DNA from: Streptomyces mirabilis
Lineage (GTDB): Bacteria; Actinomycetota; Actinomycetes; Streptomycetales; Streptomycetaceae
DNA length: 64,000 nucleotides
Assembly: GCF_039503195.1 (NCBI RefSeq)
Contig: NZ_JBCJKP010000001.1
Span: forward strand, 6,386,001 to 6,450,000
Reading direction: 5' to 3'
Made by a program: the position numbers and the translations under genes. The notes under the pieces were generated by a model. It was given only the letters and a program-made list of their open reading frames with translations, ran no database searches and was not told the origin of the DNA. Below are positions 1 through 7,666 of the stretch, piece after piece; the stretch's first letter is position 1; the number at the start of each line of letters is the position of its first letter.

Positions 1-1
1 C

Positions 2-589
2 ATGGGCTCGGAGACCGTCCCCGGCCTGATCCGCGCCTTCCGCGCCGATCACCCCCGGGTCCGCTTCAGCCTCGTCCAGAACTACGGCGAGGCGATGCTG
101 GAGGGACTGCGCTCGGGCGAGCTGGACCTGTGCCTCACCTCGCCGGTGCCGGACGCGCCCGACCTGGTGGGCCGCCTCCTCGACGAGCAGAAGCTCCGGC
201 TCGTCGTCCCGGCCGACCACCGCCTCGCCGCCCGCAAGCGCATCCGCCTCGCCGAGGCCGCCGACGAGACCTTCGTGACCCTCGAACCCGGCTACGGCAT
301 GCGCCGCATCACCGACGACCTCTGTCAGGAGGCCGGTTTCAAGCCCCGCATCGCCTTCGAGGGCGAGGAGGCCGAGACCCTACGGGGCCTGGTGGCCGCC
401 GGCCTCGGAGTCGCCCTCCTGCCTCCGCCGGCCGTGCCCCGCCCAGGGGTGGTCGAACTGACGGTCACGGCCCCGAGAGCGGTCCGCGAGATCGGAGTGG
501 CATGGCTGGACGGCCACCCGGACACCCCACCGGTGGCCGCCTTCAAAAGGTTCCTACTGTCGCGAAGGGGCCATCTGCTGCCCGACTAG
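2..589 (+). CDS. LysR-family transcriptional regulator, C-terminal part (5' end outside window)
   Basis: This is the effector-binding half of a LysR-type regulator. The 195 visible residues match the periplasmic-binding-protein-like LysR substrate domain: an opening of the type 'G(S)xTVPGLIRAFRADHPRVRFSL', then 'GELDLCLTSP', then 'VAAGLGVALLPPP' near the end. A full LysR protein is about 300 residues with an N-terminal winged helix, so roughly 100 residues lie before base 1 and the ATG at position 2 is probably internal. The effector is unknown. The gene is followed by a GC-rich intergenic repeat and converges on the hydrolase-like gene at 689-1450, so nothing here identifies its target. Confidence 0.85.
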   Translation: MGSETVPGLIRAFRADHPRVRFSLVQNYGEAMLEGLRSGELDLCLTSPVPDAPDLVGRLLDEQKLRLVVPADHRLAARKRIRLAEAADETFVTLEPGYGMRRITDDLCQEAGFKPRIAFEGEEAETLRGLVAAGLGVALLPPPAVPRPGVVELTVTAPRAVREIGVAWLDGHPDTPPVAAFKRFLLSRRGHLLPD

Positions 590-594
590 GGGCA

Positions 595-650
595 CCAGGA
601 GCGCCCCTTCAGGGGCGCGGGGCTCTGACATATGCGGCTCCGCCGCGTGG
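595..650. repeat. Dispersed GC-rich intergenic repeat (copy a)
   Basis: Between two convergent genes lies a version of a repeat also seen near 4.3, 13.4, 18.1, 40.3 and 50.4 kb. Its core here is CTTCAGGGGCGCGGGG, followed by a segment whose complement reads GGGGGCTGGTCGCGCC. Part of it can fold (GCGCCCCTTCAGGGGCGC), so it may also act as a terminator. That function is inferred. Confidence 0.6.
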
Positions 651-688
651 GCGCGACCAGCCCCCACGCACCCGCAGACACCAACAAC

Positions 689-1450
689 CTAACGACGCAA
701 CGCCCGCCCGAAGCCGGAGGCAAGCGGCATCCGCAACCCCAACGGCGGCGGCGCGGCCAGCGCGTCCTCCAGAGGGCGCGACACCCCGTGTCCGAACAAC
801 GCCCCCATCACGAAGTCCTCCGCCAGCGCGTGCACTTCGGACCGGTACTGGTGCAACCCGTGCCCGTCGGAGTGGACCTCGAACCGGCAGATGTCCCGGT
901 TGGACTTCTTCGCCCGCGCCGCGAGCCGGAAGGACAACTCCGGGTCGGTGCGCTCGTCGTTGGTGCCGTGCACGATCAGCACGCGCCGCCCGGCGAGCTG
1001 CTTCACCGGTTCGGGTGGCGCCGCCACGTCGTCCTCGGGCAGCCAGGGGGCGAGCGCCAGAACGGAGTTGACGGCCGTGTGCCCGGCCGCGCGCAGCGCC
1101 GCGCGGCCTCCCATGCCCACACCGGCGAGGCACACCGGCACGTCCCCGTAGCGGCGTACGACCTCGTCGGCGGCCCAGGACGCGTCGTTCGCGAGGTGCG
1201 CCTCGCTGCCGTTCCAGCCGCGGAAGCGGTAGTGCACGACATGGGTGGCCAGGCCTTCCGCGTGTCCCGCGCGCATGAGCCGGCGGCCGAGCGCGCGTAC
1301 GGAGGCGGTCGCCCACATCGGGGACGGTCTGCGCGCGGAGACCTCGTCGCCGCCCGGGAGCAGCAGAACCACTCCGCTGACGGCCGTCGGCTCCGGGCCG
1401 ATCGTCCTCCCCAGCCGGGCGCTGCGAACCGGCGTCGCTTGCTGTGCCAT
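689..1450 (-). CDS. Alpha/beta-hydrolase-fold protein lacking the nucleophile serine
   Basis: The 253-residue protein has the alpha/beta hydrolase outline: an oxyanion-side strand 'VVLLLPGG' (residues 27-34), a predicted nucleophile elbow, an acid-loop Asp165 in 'HGTNDE', and a late His197 in 'SDGHG'. The elbow reads G-V-G-M-G at residues 110-114, so the position that is normally Ser, Cys or Asp is Gly112. It resembles the dienelactone hydrolase group in overall layout. Either it has lost hydrolytic activity and acts as a binding protein, or another residue serves as nucleophile. It is transcribed away from adenosine deaminase, and the 112-bp gap between them holds a palindromic operator. A role linked to nucleosides is possible but not shown. 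Confidence 0.75.
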   Translation of the reverse strand: MAQQATPVRSARLGRTIGPEPTAVSGVVLLLPGGDEVSARRPSPMWATASVRALGRRLMRAGHAEGLATHVVHYRFRGWNGSEAHLANDASWAADEVVRRYGDVPVCLAGVGMGGRAALRAAGHTAVNSVLALAPWLPEDDVAAPPEPVKQLAGRRVLIVHGTNDERTDPELSFRLAARAKKSNRDICRFEVHSDGHGLHQYRSEVHALAEDFVMGALFGHGVSRPLEDALAAPPPLGLRMPLASGFGRALRR

Positions 1451-1534
1451 GACAGAACAGTGTCAGAAGTGACGGTGTACGCCACCCGTCCGCGTGGTCA
1501 CCGTTACGTATCGACGGACGCCGCGACAAGAGAT

Positions 1535-1546
1535 CTACGCGCGTAG
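1535..1546. promoter_or_regulatory. Palindromic operator CTACGCGCGTAG upstream of add
   Basis: A perfect 12-bp palindrome lies 16 bp before the adenosine deaminase ATG and inside the divergent gap to the hydrolase-like gene. The identical sequence occurs 19 bp before deoC (13248-13259) and 19 bp before purine nucleoside phosphorylase (19085-19096). The constant position and shared pathway argue for binding by one repressor, probably overlapping the transcription start or the ribosome-binding region. The regulator is not identified. Confidence 0.75.
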
Positions 1547-1562
1547 GGGCTACAGTGCGAAA

Positions 1563-2717
1563 ATGACGAGCCAGATCCAGAACACCCCGAGCTCGGAACA
1601 GATCCGCCGGGCACCCAAGGTCCTGCTGCACGATCACCTCGACGGGGGCCTGCGCCCCGGGACGATCGTCGAACTCGCCCAGGAGACCGGCTATTCCGGG
1701 CTCCCCGAGACCGACCCCGACAAACTCGGCGTCTGGTTCCGCGAGGCCGCCGACTCCGGGTCCCTGGAGCGGTACCTGGAGACCTTCGCCCACACCTGTG
1801 CCGTCATGCAGACGCGTGAGGCGCTGGTGCGGGTCGCCGCCGAGTGCGCCGAGGATCTCGCCGAGGACGGGGTCGTCTACGCCGAGGTGCGCTACGCGCC
1901 CGAGCAGCACCTGGAGACCGGACTCACCCTCGAAGAGGTCGTCGAGGCCGTCAACGAGGGCTTCCGGGAGGGTGAACGGCGTGCCCGGGACAACGGCCAC
2001 CGCATCCGGGTCGGCGCCCTGCTGACCGCCATGCGGCACGCGGCCCGTGCCCTGGAGATCGCCGAACTGGCCAACCGCTACCGCGACCTGGGTGTGGTGG
2101 GCTTCGACATCGCGGGCGCCGAGGCGGGCTTCCCGCCCACCCGTCACCTCGACGCCTTCGAGTACCTCAAGCGCGAGAACAACCACTTCACCATCCACGC
2201 CGGCGAGGCCTTCGGGCTCCCCTCCATCTGGCAGGCGCTCCAGTGGTGCGGTGCGGACCGGCTCGGCCACGGTGTGCGGATCATCGACGACATCCAGGTC
2301 GCGGCGGACGGCTCGGTGAAGCTCGGACGGCTGGCCTCGTACGTCCGTGACAAGCGCGTCCCGCTGGAACTGTGCCCCAGCTCCAACCTCCAGACCGGCG
2401 CCGCCGACTCCTACGCGGAGCACCCGATCGGTCTGCTGCGGCGCCTGCACTTCCGGGCGACCGTGAACACGGACAATCGGCTCATGTCGGGGACGAGCAT
2501 GTCGCGTGAATTCGAGCACCTGGTCGAGGCGTTCGGTTATTCGCTCGATGATATCCAGTGGTTCTCTGTCAATGCTATGAAGTCAGCATTCATTCCTTTC
2601 GATGAACGACTGGCCATGATCAATGACGTGATCAAGCCTGGATATGCAGAGCTCAAGTCCGAATGGCTGTTCCAGCAGACCGCCTCCACCAGGGGTTCCT
2701 TGAAGGAACAGGGCTGA
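1563..2717 (+). CDS. add: Adenosine deaminase
   Basis: Hydrolytic deamination of adenosine or deoxyadenosine to inosine or deoxyinosine plus ammonia, in the cytoplasm. The 384-residue protein carries the zinc-site HxH at His23/His25 ('HDHLDGG'), His212 with catalytic Glu215 in 'HAGEA', His236 in 'GHGVRI' and Asp304 in 'NTDNR'. Length fits the family (about 340-400). The ATG at 1563 is preferred to the upstream in-frame GTG at 1494 because the palindromic operator at 1535-1546 would otherwise lie inside the gene. The last third differs from the rest: from about codon 323 to 363 many codons end in A or T (GGT, TAT, GAT, AAT, TCA, GCA, ATT), unlike the first 320 codons. No terminator is clear before the next gene. 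Confidence 0.95.
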   Translation: MTSQIQNTPSSEQIRRAPKVLLHDHLDGGLRPGTIVELAQETGYSGLPETDPDKLGVWFREAADSGSLERYLETFAHTCAVMQTREALVRVAAECAEDLAEDGVVYAEVRYAPEQHLETGLTLEEVVEAVNEGFREGERRARDNGHRIRVGALLTAMRHAARALEIAELANRYRDLGVVGFDIAGAEAGFPPTRHLDAFEYLKRENNHFTIHAGEAFGLPSIWQALQWCGADRLGHGVRIIDDIQVAADGSVKLGRLASYVRDKRVPLELCPSSNLQTGAADSYAEHPIGLLRRLHFRATVNTDNRLMSGTSMSREFEHLVEAFGYSLDDIQWFSVNAMKSAFIPFDERLAMINDVIKPGYAELKSEWLFQQTASTRGSLKEQG

Positions 2718-2858
2718 TCGAAGGAGCGAAAAGCGGCCGGGTCTTCACTTGTTCTCCATGACTCGGCTGCTTTCCGATGTTTGCGGAGGGTGGCTCTGCG
2801 TGTTTACGTTTTTGGACCGCTCACATCCCCGTCACACGGATCCAAGGACGCATTCAAT

Positions 2859-3212
2859 ATGAAGCAGTCTGCTGCCAAGACCCTCGGTGTCGCCGCTCTC
2901 GGTGCCGCATTCGCCGCCGTCGGCGCGGGCGCCGCGAACGCCGCCCCGGCCGTGCCGGACGCCTCCCAGGCGCTGGACACCGTTACCCAGACGCTGCCCG
3001 CGCAGAACGCCGCGGCGGCGCTCCCGGGTGCGGGAGAGGCGCTCGCCCACGGGCAGGGCGCGCTCGGCGCGGGGGTGGCCGCGGCCCAGCCCGCCGTCGC
3101 GAAGGTCCTTGCCGACGGTCCGGCGGCGCCGTTGGCCGGTCTGCTCGGGGGGCTGCCGCTGCAGGGCCTGCCGACGCACGGTCTGCCGGTGAACGGGCTG
3201 CCGATCGGCTGA
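2859..3212 (+). CDS. Small secreted Ala/Pro/Gly-rich protein
   Basis: The 117-residue protein starts with a signal peptide: basic 'MKQSAAK', a hydrophobic Ala/Gly/Val stretch, and a likely cleavage site at 'ANAAP' near residues 25-29. The mature part is low-complexity, rich in Ala, Gln and Leu, and ends in repeats of the type 'GLPxxGLPVNGLPIG'. The start is supported by AAGGA about 10 bp upstream. A similar architecture is seen in the protein at 9477-9884, suggesting two members of a Streptomyces family of small exported proteins of unknown function. Longer in-frame starts (for example 2781) would bury the signal peptide. No catalytic motif is visible. Confidence 0.75.
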   Translation: MKQSAAKTLGVAALGAAFAAVGAGAANAAPAVPDASQALDTVTQTLPAQNAAAALPGAGEALAHGQGALGAGVAAAQPAVAKVLADGPAAPLAGLLGGLPLQGLPTHGLPVNGLPIG

Positions 3213-3252
3213 CGCCTTCCGCTTGTTTCGGTCCTTCGCCCGTACGAACGCC

Positions 3253-3285
3253 GGTGGGGCGCACCCTGATGGGGTGCGCCCCACC
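3253..3285. terminator. Perfect 14-bp stem-loop between convergent genes
   Basis: GGTGGGGCGCACCC, a five-base loop and its exact complement lie between the stop codons of the secreted protein (+) and the PspC gene (-). There is no U-tract, as is usual for Streptomyces terminators. It could serve both strands. Confidence 0.75.
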
Positions 3286-3315
3286 GACGTGTCATGCCCT
3301 GAGCCGGGCCGGGGG

Positions 3316-3516
3316 TCACCAGGCCGTGCGGGCCTTGTCCTCGGAGGGGAACAGGATCCACAGCGCTATGTAGAGCAGGAACTGCGGGCCCGGGAGCAGG
3401 CAGGAGAGAACGAAGATCACGCGCATCGTGGTCGCGGAGGTGCCGAAGCGCCGCGCCAGCGCTGCGCACACTCCGCCGATCATGCGGCCGTTGGTGGGGC
3501 GGGCAAGGGCGGTCAT
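3316..3516 (-). CDS. PspC-domain small membrane protein
   Basis: The 66 residues are almost entirely a PspC domain: 'LARPTNGRMIGGVCAALARRF' at the N-terminus, then one membrane helix 'FVLSCLLPGPQFLLYIALWILF' (about 35-56) and a short charged tail. PspC proteins act in phage-shock or membrane-stress responses and in some anti-sigma or kinase modules; here there is no psp operon, so the role is unknown. The ATG at 3516 has AAGGAG six bases upstream on the minus strand, which rejects longer in-frame starts. Downstream it converges on the small secreted gene, with a terminator between. Confidence 0.85.
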   Translation of the reverse strand: MTALARPTNGRMIGGVCAALARRFGTSATTMRVIFVLSCLLPGPQFLLYIALWILFPSEDKARTAW

Positions 3517-3646
3517 GATGGCTCCTTCGTGAACCGTGGCGGGATGCCGGGGTGTTGGGACATCGACGTCGTCTTCGGCGTCTTCTTCGATGTCTCCGGC
3601 TTCGACGTCTTCAACGCTACGGTGACGAAGGGGGCGAAGCGTCGCT

Positions 3647-4165
3647 CTATGGGGCGATGCCGACCCTGGGAATCGTCGGGGTCCGACCCTGAGCCGTGTC
3701 CTCCCGGGGGAGGGCCGCGCGGCGCCGGGTCTCGGCCCGGCGGCGGAACCTGACCCTGGCGGCCGGCACGATCGCGAGATGGGCCAGGGCGACGCCGACC
3801 GTGTTGAGCAGCAGGGAGTCGACATCCACGACCTGGCCGGGAACGCCGGTCTGCAGCAGTTCGATGCCCAGCGAGATCAGGGCGCCGGCGGCGACCGTGC
3901 GGACGAGGGAGCCGAGCGGGGACGCCGTCAGCCTGCCGCCGGCCATGGGGAGCAGGACGCCGAGTGGGGCGAGCAGGCCGAGGCCATGGCCTATCCGGCG
4001 GGCGGCTTCCGCCGGGCCCAGCGCGAGATCGGCTCTGATGCCGGCGAACGGGCGGAGGTTGGCGGGGCTCACCCAGGGGACGTCCAGGGGACGCAGGGTG
4101 ATCCAGGCGACGAGCGCGAGATGTGCGACGAGGAGGAGAGCTCCTGTCGCACGGACGCGGGTCAC
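3647..4165 (-). CDS. VanZ-like membrane protein
   Basis: The 172-residue protein has four or five hydrophobic segments and the VanZ-family pattern: 'ALVAWITLRPLD' near the start, 'RIGHGLGLLAPLGVLLP' at 58-73, 'SLGIELLQTGVPGQVVDVDSLLLNTVG' at 98-123. The last motif, with 'ELLQ...RxxDxxDxLxNxxG' spacing, is diagnostic. VanZ proteins are named from teicoplanin resistance, but most Streptomyces members have no known function. The GTG at 4165 is chosen because the hydrophobic N-terminal segment begins right after it and a GAAGG-type site precedes it. The C-terminal 40 residues are Arg-rich and cytoplasmic. It is 296 bp downstream of the afsQ lipoprotein on the same strand and probably separately transcribed. 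Confidence 0.8.
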   Translation of the reverse strand: MTRVRATGALLLVAHLALVAWITLRPLDVPWVSPANLRPFAGIRADLALGPAEAARRIGHGLGLLAPLGVLLPMAGGRLTASPLGSLVRTVAAGALISLGIELLQTGVPGQVVDVDSLLLNTVGVALAHLAIVPAARVRFRRRAETRRRAALPREDTAQGRTPTIPRVGIAP

Positions 4166-4312
4166 GGCGCTGCCGCCGCCTTCGCCTTGACGTTGCACGC
4201 CTCCCAAGACGCGGGGGTCGGCAGGATCGGTTCCGGGTTGTTGGTGAGCTTGGGGCCGAGGGGTGAGGGATGCGCCACACGTACGGGGCGGAGCGGGGCG
4301 GCTCGGCGCGCG

Positions 4313-4460
4313 CATAGGGGTGTGGCCGTGGGGCGGTGGGGGCCGGGTCGCGCGGTTCCCAGCGCGCCTGAGCCCGGGGCTTCGCCCCGTATCCCTGCCC
4401 GTGCGTAGGCGCTCGTCCGCGGGCCGGTGGGGATGGATCGCGCGGTTCCCCGCGCGCCTG
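4313..4460. repeat. Dispersed GC-rich intergenic repeat, tandem double copy (copy b)
   Basis: Most of the 296-bp gap between VanZ and the afsQ lipoprotein consists of two imperfect copies of a unit containing GTCGCGCGGTTCCCnGCGCG, near 4350 and near 4440. The same unit recurs at 13.4, 18.0 and 40.3 kb. No gene is seen in the gap. Confidence 0.6.
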
Positions 4461-4461
4461 A

Positions 4462-5109
4462 CTACGCGCCGGAGATCGGTGTGGACGGAGGGGACTTGGT
4501 GGTGGGGTTGGCGCGCACGTCGGTGGGGCACTCGTAGCTGCGCAGCGGGGTGGCGTCGGGGCCACCGAGGATGACCGAACCGTCGTCCCGCGCGGCGGCG
4601 GAGTCGGAGAAGGTGCAGATGATCTGGGCGAGGGCGGCGGAGGTCAGGTCCTGAGGAGGGGTGCTGAGGCGGAGCGCGTCCTCGGGGTCCTTGGGCCGAG
4701 GCCCGCTCACCGTCATCCCGCCCCGCACGTCGGTCGTGTAGCCGGCCTGCTGCTCGGGCGTGGAGGGCGTCTCGGCGAGCTCGTCGAGGAGCCCCTGCGC
4801 CACCAGAACCCGCCGCACGCCCTCCGCCGTACCGTCGGGAATCCGCACGGACCGGTCGACCGTCACCAGTTGCCCGGAGCAGATCAGGAAGACCTGCACC
4901 GGGATGCCGCGCGAGGACTGGGTGGTGATGTCCTGGCCGGACAGCGCGCACGGGACCCGGGACGGCGCCGGACCGAAGTCCGTCGGGACCTGGGTGGAGC
5001 GGATACCGCAGCCCGCGAGCAGGACGGCGAGGAGGGGGAGCGAGAGGAGGGAGAGAGAGGCGAGAGGCGTCCGTCGGCGCCCGCCTCGGCCTCGTACCAA
5101 GGTCGTCAT
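4462..5109 (-). CDS. Lipoprotein of the afsQ cluster
   Basis: The 215-residue protein has a lipoprotein signal with lipobox 'VLLAGC' (Cys34). The rest contains a GerMN-like region: 'PVQVFLICSGQLVTVDRSVRI' and 'VRRVLVAQGLLDEL'. The start ATG overlaps the stop of the kinase gene by 4 bp (ATGA), so it is the third gene of the operon response regulator - kinase - lipoprotein. In S. coelicolor the corresponding gene (often called afsQ3) is thought to be a surface partner of the AfsQ kinase. Role inferred: extracytoplasmic sensing or accessory binding protein. Four Cys besides the lipid-anchored one could form disulfides. Confidence 0.8.
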   Translation of the reverse strand: MTTLVRGRGGRRRTPLASLSLLSLPLLAVLLAGCGIRSTQVPTDFGPAPSRVPCALSGQDITTQSSRGIPVQVFLICSGQLVTVDRSVRIPDGTAEGVRRVLVAQGLLDELAETPSTPEQQAGYTTDVRGGMTVSGPRPKDPEDALRLSTPPQDLTSAALAQIICTFSDSAAARDDGSVILGGPDATPLRSYECPTDVRANPTTKSPPSTPISGA

Positions 5110-6683
5110 CCGGCGCTGCCCTCCGTACCGTTCCCGTTCCGTCCGCGCTCGCGCTCGTCGTCGGCGAGCAGCTCCGACGCGTCCTGGGGGAGGCGGAGCG
5201 TGAAGACGGCGCCCCCCTTGGGCGTGTTGGCCGCGGTGATCTCGCCGCCGTGGATGTGCGCGTTCTCCAGGGCGATGGACAGGCCCAGACCGCTGCCCTC
5301 GGAGCGGGGGCGGGAGGCGCTCGCCTTGTAGAAGCGGTCGAAGACGTGCGGGAGGACGTCCTCGGGGATGCCGGGCCCGTGGTCCTGGACCTCGATGAGA
5401 AGGTCGTCGGCCTCCACGCGGACCGAGACACGGACCGGGCTGCCGCCGTGCTTGAGCGCGTTGCCGATGAGGTTCGCGAGGATCACGTCCAGGCGGCGCG
5501 GGTCGAGGCGCGCCATGATGCCGCGCTCGGCGTCCAGGTCGACGGCGTCCAGCCAGGCGCGCGCGTCTATGCACGCGGTGATCTGGTCGGCGATGTCCAC
5601 GTCGTCGAGGACCAGCCGGGCGGTGCCCGCGTCGAAGCGGGTGACCTCCATGAGGTTCTCGACGAGGTCGTTGAGGCGGCGGGTCTCGCTGACGACCAGC
5701 CGGACGGCCGGTTCGATCATCGGGTCGACGCTGCCGGTCTCCGCGTCGAGTTCCTCTTCCAGGATCTCCGTCACGGCGGTGATCGCGGTGAGCGGCGTAC
5801 GGAGTTCGTGGGACATGTCCGCCACGAAGCGGCGGGACGCCTCCTCGCGGGCGCTCATGTCGGCCACGCGCTTCTCCAGGGACTCCGCGGTGTGGTTGAA
5901 CGTACGGGAGAGGTCCGCGAGTTCGTCCGTACCCGAGACGCGCAGCCGGGTGTCGAGCTTGCCCTCGCCCAGACGGCGGGCCGCGATGCCGAGGCGGTGC
6001 ACCGGCTTGAGGACCGTCGTCGCGGCGGCCTGGGCGAGCAGCGCCGAGCCGATCAGGGCCAGGCCGGTCGCGATGCCCAGTGACCAGGCCAGCGAGTTGA
6101 GGTCCTTGGCCTCGGGCTCCAGGGACTTGAGCATGTAGCCGGTCGTCGTCCCGCCGATCACCTTCGCGCCGCCCACCAGGTACGGCTTGTCGTGGTCGGT
6201 GACGCGCTGCCAGTACAGGTGATAGGCCGACTTGTTGTTCGAGGAGAGCGGCTGCTCCTTGTTCACGGCCTTCTGGAGGGACTTGGGTACGTCGTCCAGC
6301 GTGAAGGTGTCCAGCGCGGAGTTGCCGATGACCTTCTTGCCGTTGCCGTCCTGGGCGACGAGGAGCACGCTGAAGCGCTGGCTGCTGTTGGCCATCTGGC
6401 CCGCCGTGCGCTGCAGTTCGTCCTGCGCCGGGTGCACCGGCAGCATGCTCGCGTGGTTGCGCATCTCCTGCTGGAAGTCGCGCAGCACCGCGTCCTGCGT
6501 ACGCGTCAGCACGGCCTCGCGGTTGAGCCAGTACGCGATGCCCGACGCCGACACGGCGGCCGTGAGCGCGACGAGTCCGAACACCACGACCAGCCGCAGT
6601 CTCAGGCTCGTGAAGCGCAACCCCGCCAGGATCGCCCGGCGCGCCGCGGCCCAGCCGCGGAGCTCGTCGTGCGGTGGGGTCAC
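5106..6683 (-). CDS. afsQ2: Sensor histidine kinase AfsQ2
   Basis: The 525-residue membrane kinase has TM1 at about 31-52, an extracytoplasmic sensor of about 145 residues, TM2 at about 199-221, a HAMP linker (222-275), the H-box 'ADMSHELRTPLTAI' with phospho-acceptor His292, an N-box 'NLIGNALKHGG' (404-414), and G-boxes 'DHGPGIP' and 'GSGLGLSIA'. It should autophosphorylate and pass phosphate to AfsQ1. The GTG at 6683 overlaps the AfsQ1 stop by 4 bp and the gene overlaps the lipoprotein start by 4 bp, giving tight translational coupling. AfsQ1/Q2 are known in S. coelicolor to control antibiotic production, nitrogen metabolism and development. The assignment rests on sequence plus the adjoining sigQ. 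Confidence 0.9.
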   Translation of the reverse strand: MTPPHDELRGWAAARRAILAGLRFTSLRLRLVVVFGLVALTAAVSASGIAYWLNREAVLTRTQDAVLRDFQQEMRNHASMLPVHPAQDELQRTAGQMANSSQRFSVLLVAQDGNGKKVIGNSALDTFTLDDVPKSLQKAVNKEQPLSSNNKSAYHLYWQRVTDHDKPYLVGGAKVIGGTTTGYMLKSLEPEAKDLNSLAWSLGIATGLALIGSALLAQAAATTVLKPVHRLGIAARRLGEGKLDTRLRVSGTDELADLSRTFNHTAESLEKRVADMSAREEASRRFVADMSHELRTPLTAITAVTEILEEELDAETGSVDPMIEPAVRLVVSETRRLNDLVENLMEVTRFDAGTARLVLDDVDIADQITACIDARAWLDAVDLDAERGIMARLDPRRLDVILANLIGNALKHGGSPVRVSVRVEADDLLIEVQDHGPGIPEDVLPHVFDRFYKASASRPRSEGSGLGLSIALENAHIHGGEITAANTPKGGAVFTLRLPQDASELLADDERERGRNGNGTEGSAG

Positions 6684-7366
6684 TGAGGAGTGTCCAGTCG
6701 GTAGCCGACTCCGCGGACCGTACGGATCAGGGTGGGCGAGGACGGAACGTCCTCGATCTTCGCGCGCAGCCGCTGGACACACGCGTCCACCAGCCGCGAG
6801 TCGCCCAGGTAGTCGTGCTCCCACACCAGCCGCAGCAACTGCTGGCGGGACAGCGCCTGTCCGGGCCGGCGGCTCAGCTCCAGGAGCAGCCGCAGCTCGG
6901 TGGGTGTCAGCTGCAGATCCTCGCCGTTCTTGGTGACCGTCATGGCCGCACGGTCGATGACGAGGGAACCGAACGTCGCCGAGTCGTTGGCCTCACGCTC
7001 CCCGCGCCGCAGCACGGCCCTGATACGGGCGTCGAGCACCCGCCCCTGCACGGGCTTGACGACATAGTCGTCGGCGCCGGACTCGAGTCCGACCACGACG
7101 TCGATGTCGTCGCTGCGCGCGGTCAGCAGAATGATCGGCAGCTGGTCCGTGCGCCGGATGCGCCGGCACACCTCGAACCCGTCGATGCCGGGCAGCATCA
7201 CGTCCAGCACGATCAGATCCGGCCGCTGCTCACGCAACAGTTTCAGACCGTCCTCGCCGGTGGCAGCGGTGGCCACCCGGTGTCCCTGGCGCGTCAAAGA
7301 GAGCTCCAGGGCCGTCCGGATGGCGTCGTCGTCCTCGATCAGCAACAGGGAAGGCACGAACGTCAT
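6680..7366 (-). CDS. afsQ1: Response regulator AfsQ1 (OmpR/PhoB type)
   Basis: Receiver domain (about 5-118) with acidic pocket 'EDDD' (11-14), phospho-acceptor Asp55 in 'LIVLDVMLPG', Thr/Ala switch 'LLTARS' and Lys104 in 'YVVKP'; then a winged-helix DNA-binding domain (about 130-225) ending 'RTVRGVGYRLD'. With the ATG at 7366 the protein is 228 residues. A GTG three codons later (7357) gives 225 residues and puts the phospho-Asp at position 52, matching how AfsQ1 is usually numbered. Neither start has a strong ribosome site. The gene is divergent from sigQ across a 300-bp gap containing GTGAC repeats that fit the AfsQ1 consensus. Confidence 0.93.
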   Translation of the reverse strand: MTFVPSLLLIEDDDAIRTALELSLTRQGHRVATAATGEDGLKLLREQRPDLIVLDVMLPGIDGFEVCRRIRRTDQLPIILLTARSDDIDVVVGLESGADDYVVKPVQGRVLDARIRAVLRRGEREANDSATFGSLVIDRAAMTVTKNGEDLQLTPTELRLLLELSRRPGQALSRQQLLRLVWEHDYLGDSRLVDACVQRLRAKIEDVPSSPTLIRTVRGVGYRLDTPQ

Positions 7367-7473
7367 TCTGGCCCATGGCGAGGGACTCTTTCGACAGTTG
7401 GAGCGCTCCCACCCATCTCTCGCACAGAAGGGGGCGCCCGAAGGGCGTCCGCGTAGCCGTACCGCTCTCCTCT

Positions 7474-7535
7474 GTGACCGCGCTGTGATCGTGCCGTGAC
7501 GCGTCTGGGGAGGGGCCCTGTGACAGGTCTGTGAC
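7474..7535 (+). promoter_or_regulatory. Array of AfsQ1-type GTGAC direct repeats upstream of sigQ
   Basis: The published AfsQ1 consensus is GTnAC-n6-GTnAC. In this divergent gap there is GTGAC (7474) - 6 bp - GTGAT (7485) - 6 bp - GTGAC (7496), then GTGAC (7520) - 6 bp - GTGAC (7531). The second pair is a perfect match; the first set is three half-sites on an 11-bp period with one mismatch. The array lies 132-193 bp before the sigQ ATG and 108-169 bp before afsQ1, so it could regulate both. Confidence 0.75.
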
Positions 7536-7666
7536 AGTCGGCGGACACGGCCATGAAGTGGCCCGGGCAAGCTTTTCGACACAAGCAAGAGAGCACGACG
7601 GCAAGACGGCAACACAGCACGACGGAACGAACAGAAGAACCGGAACTCCACGACGGGGGGCGCGAG

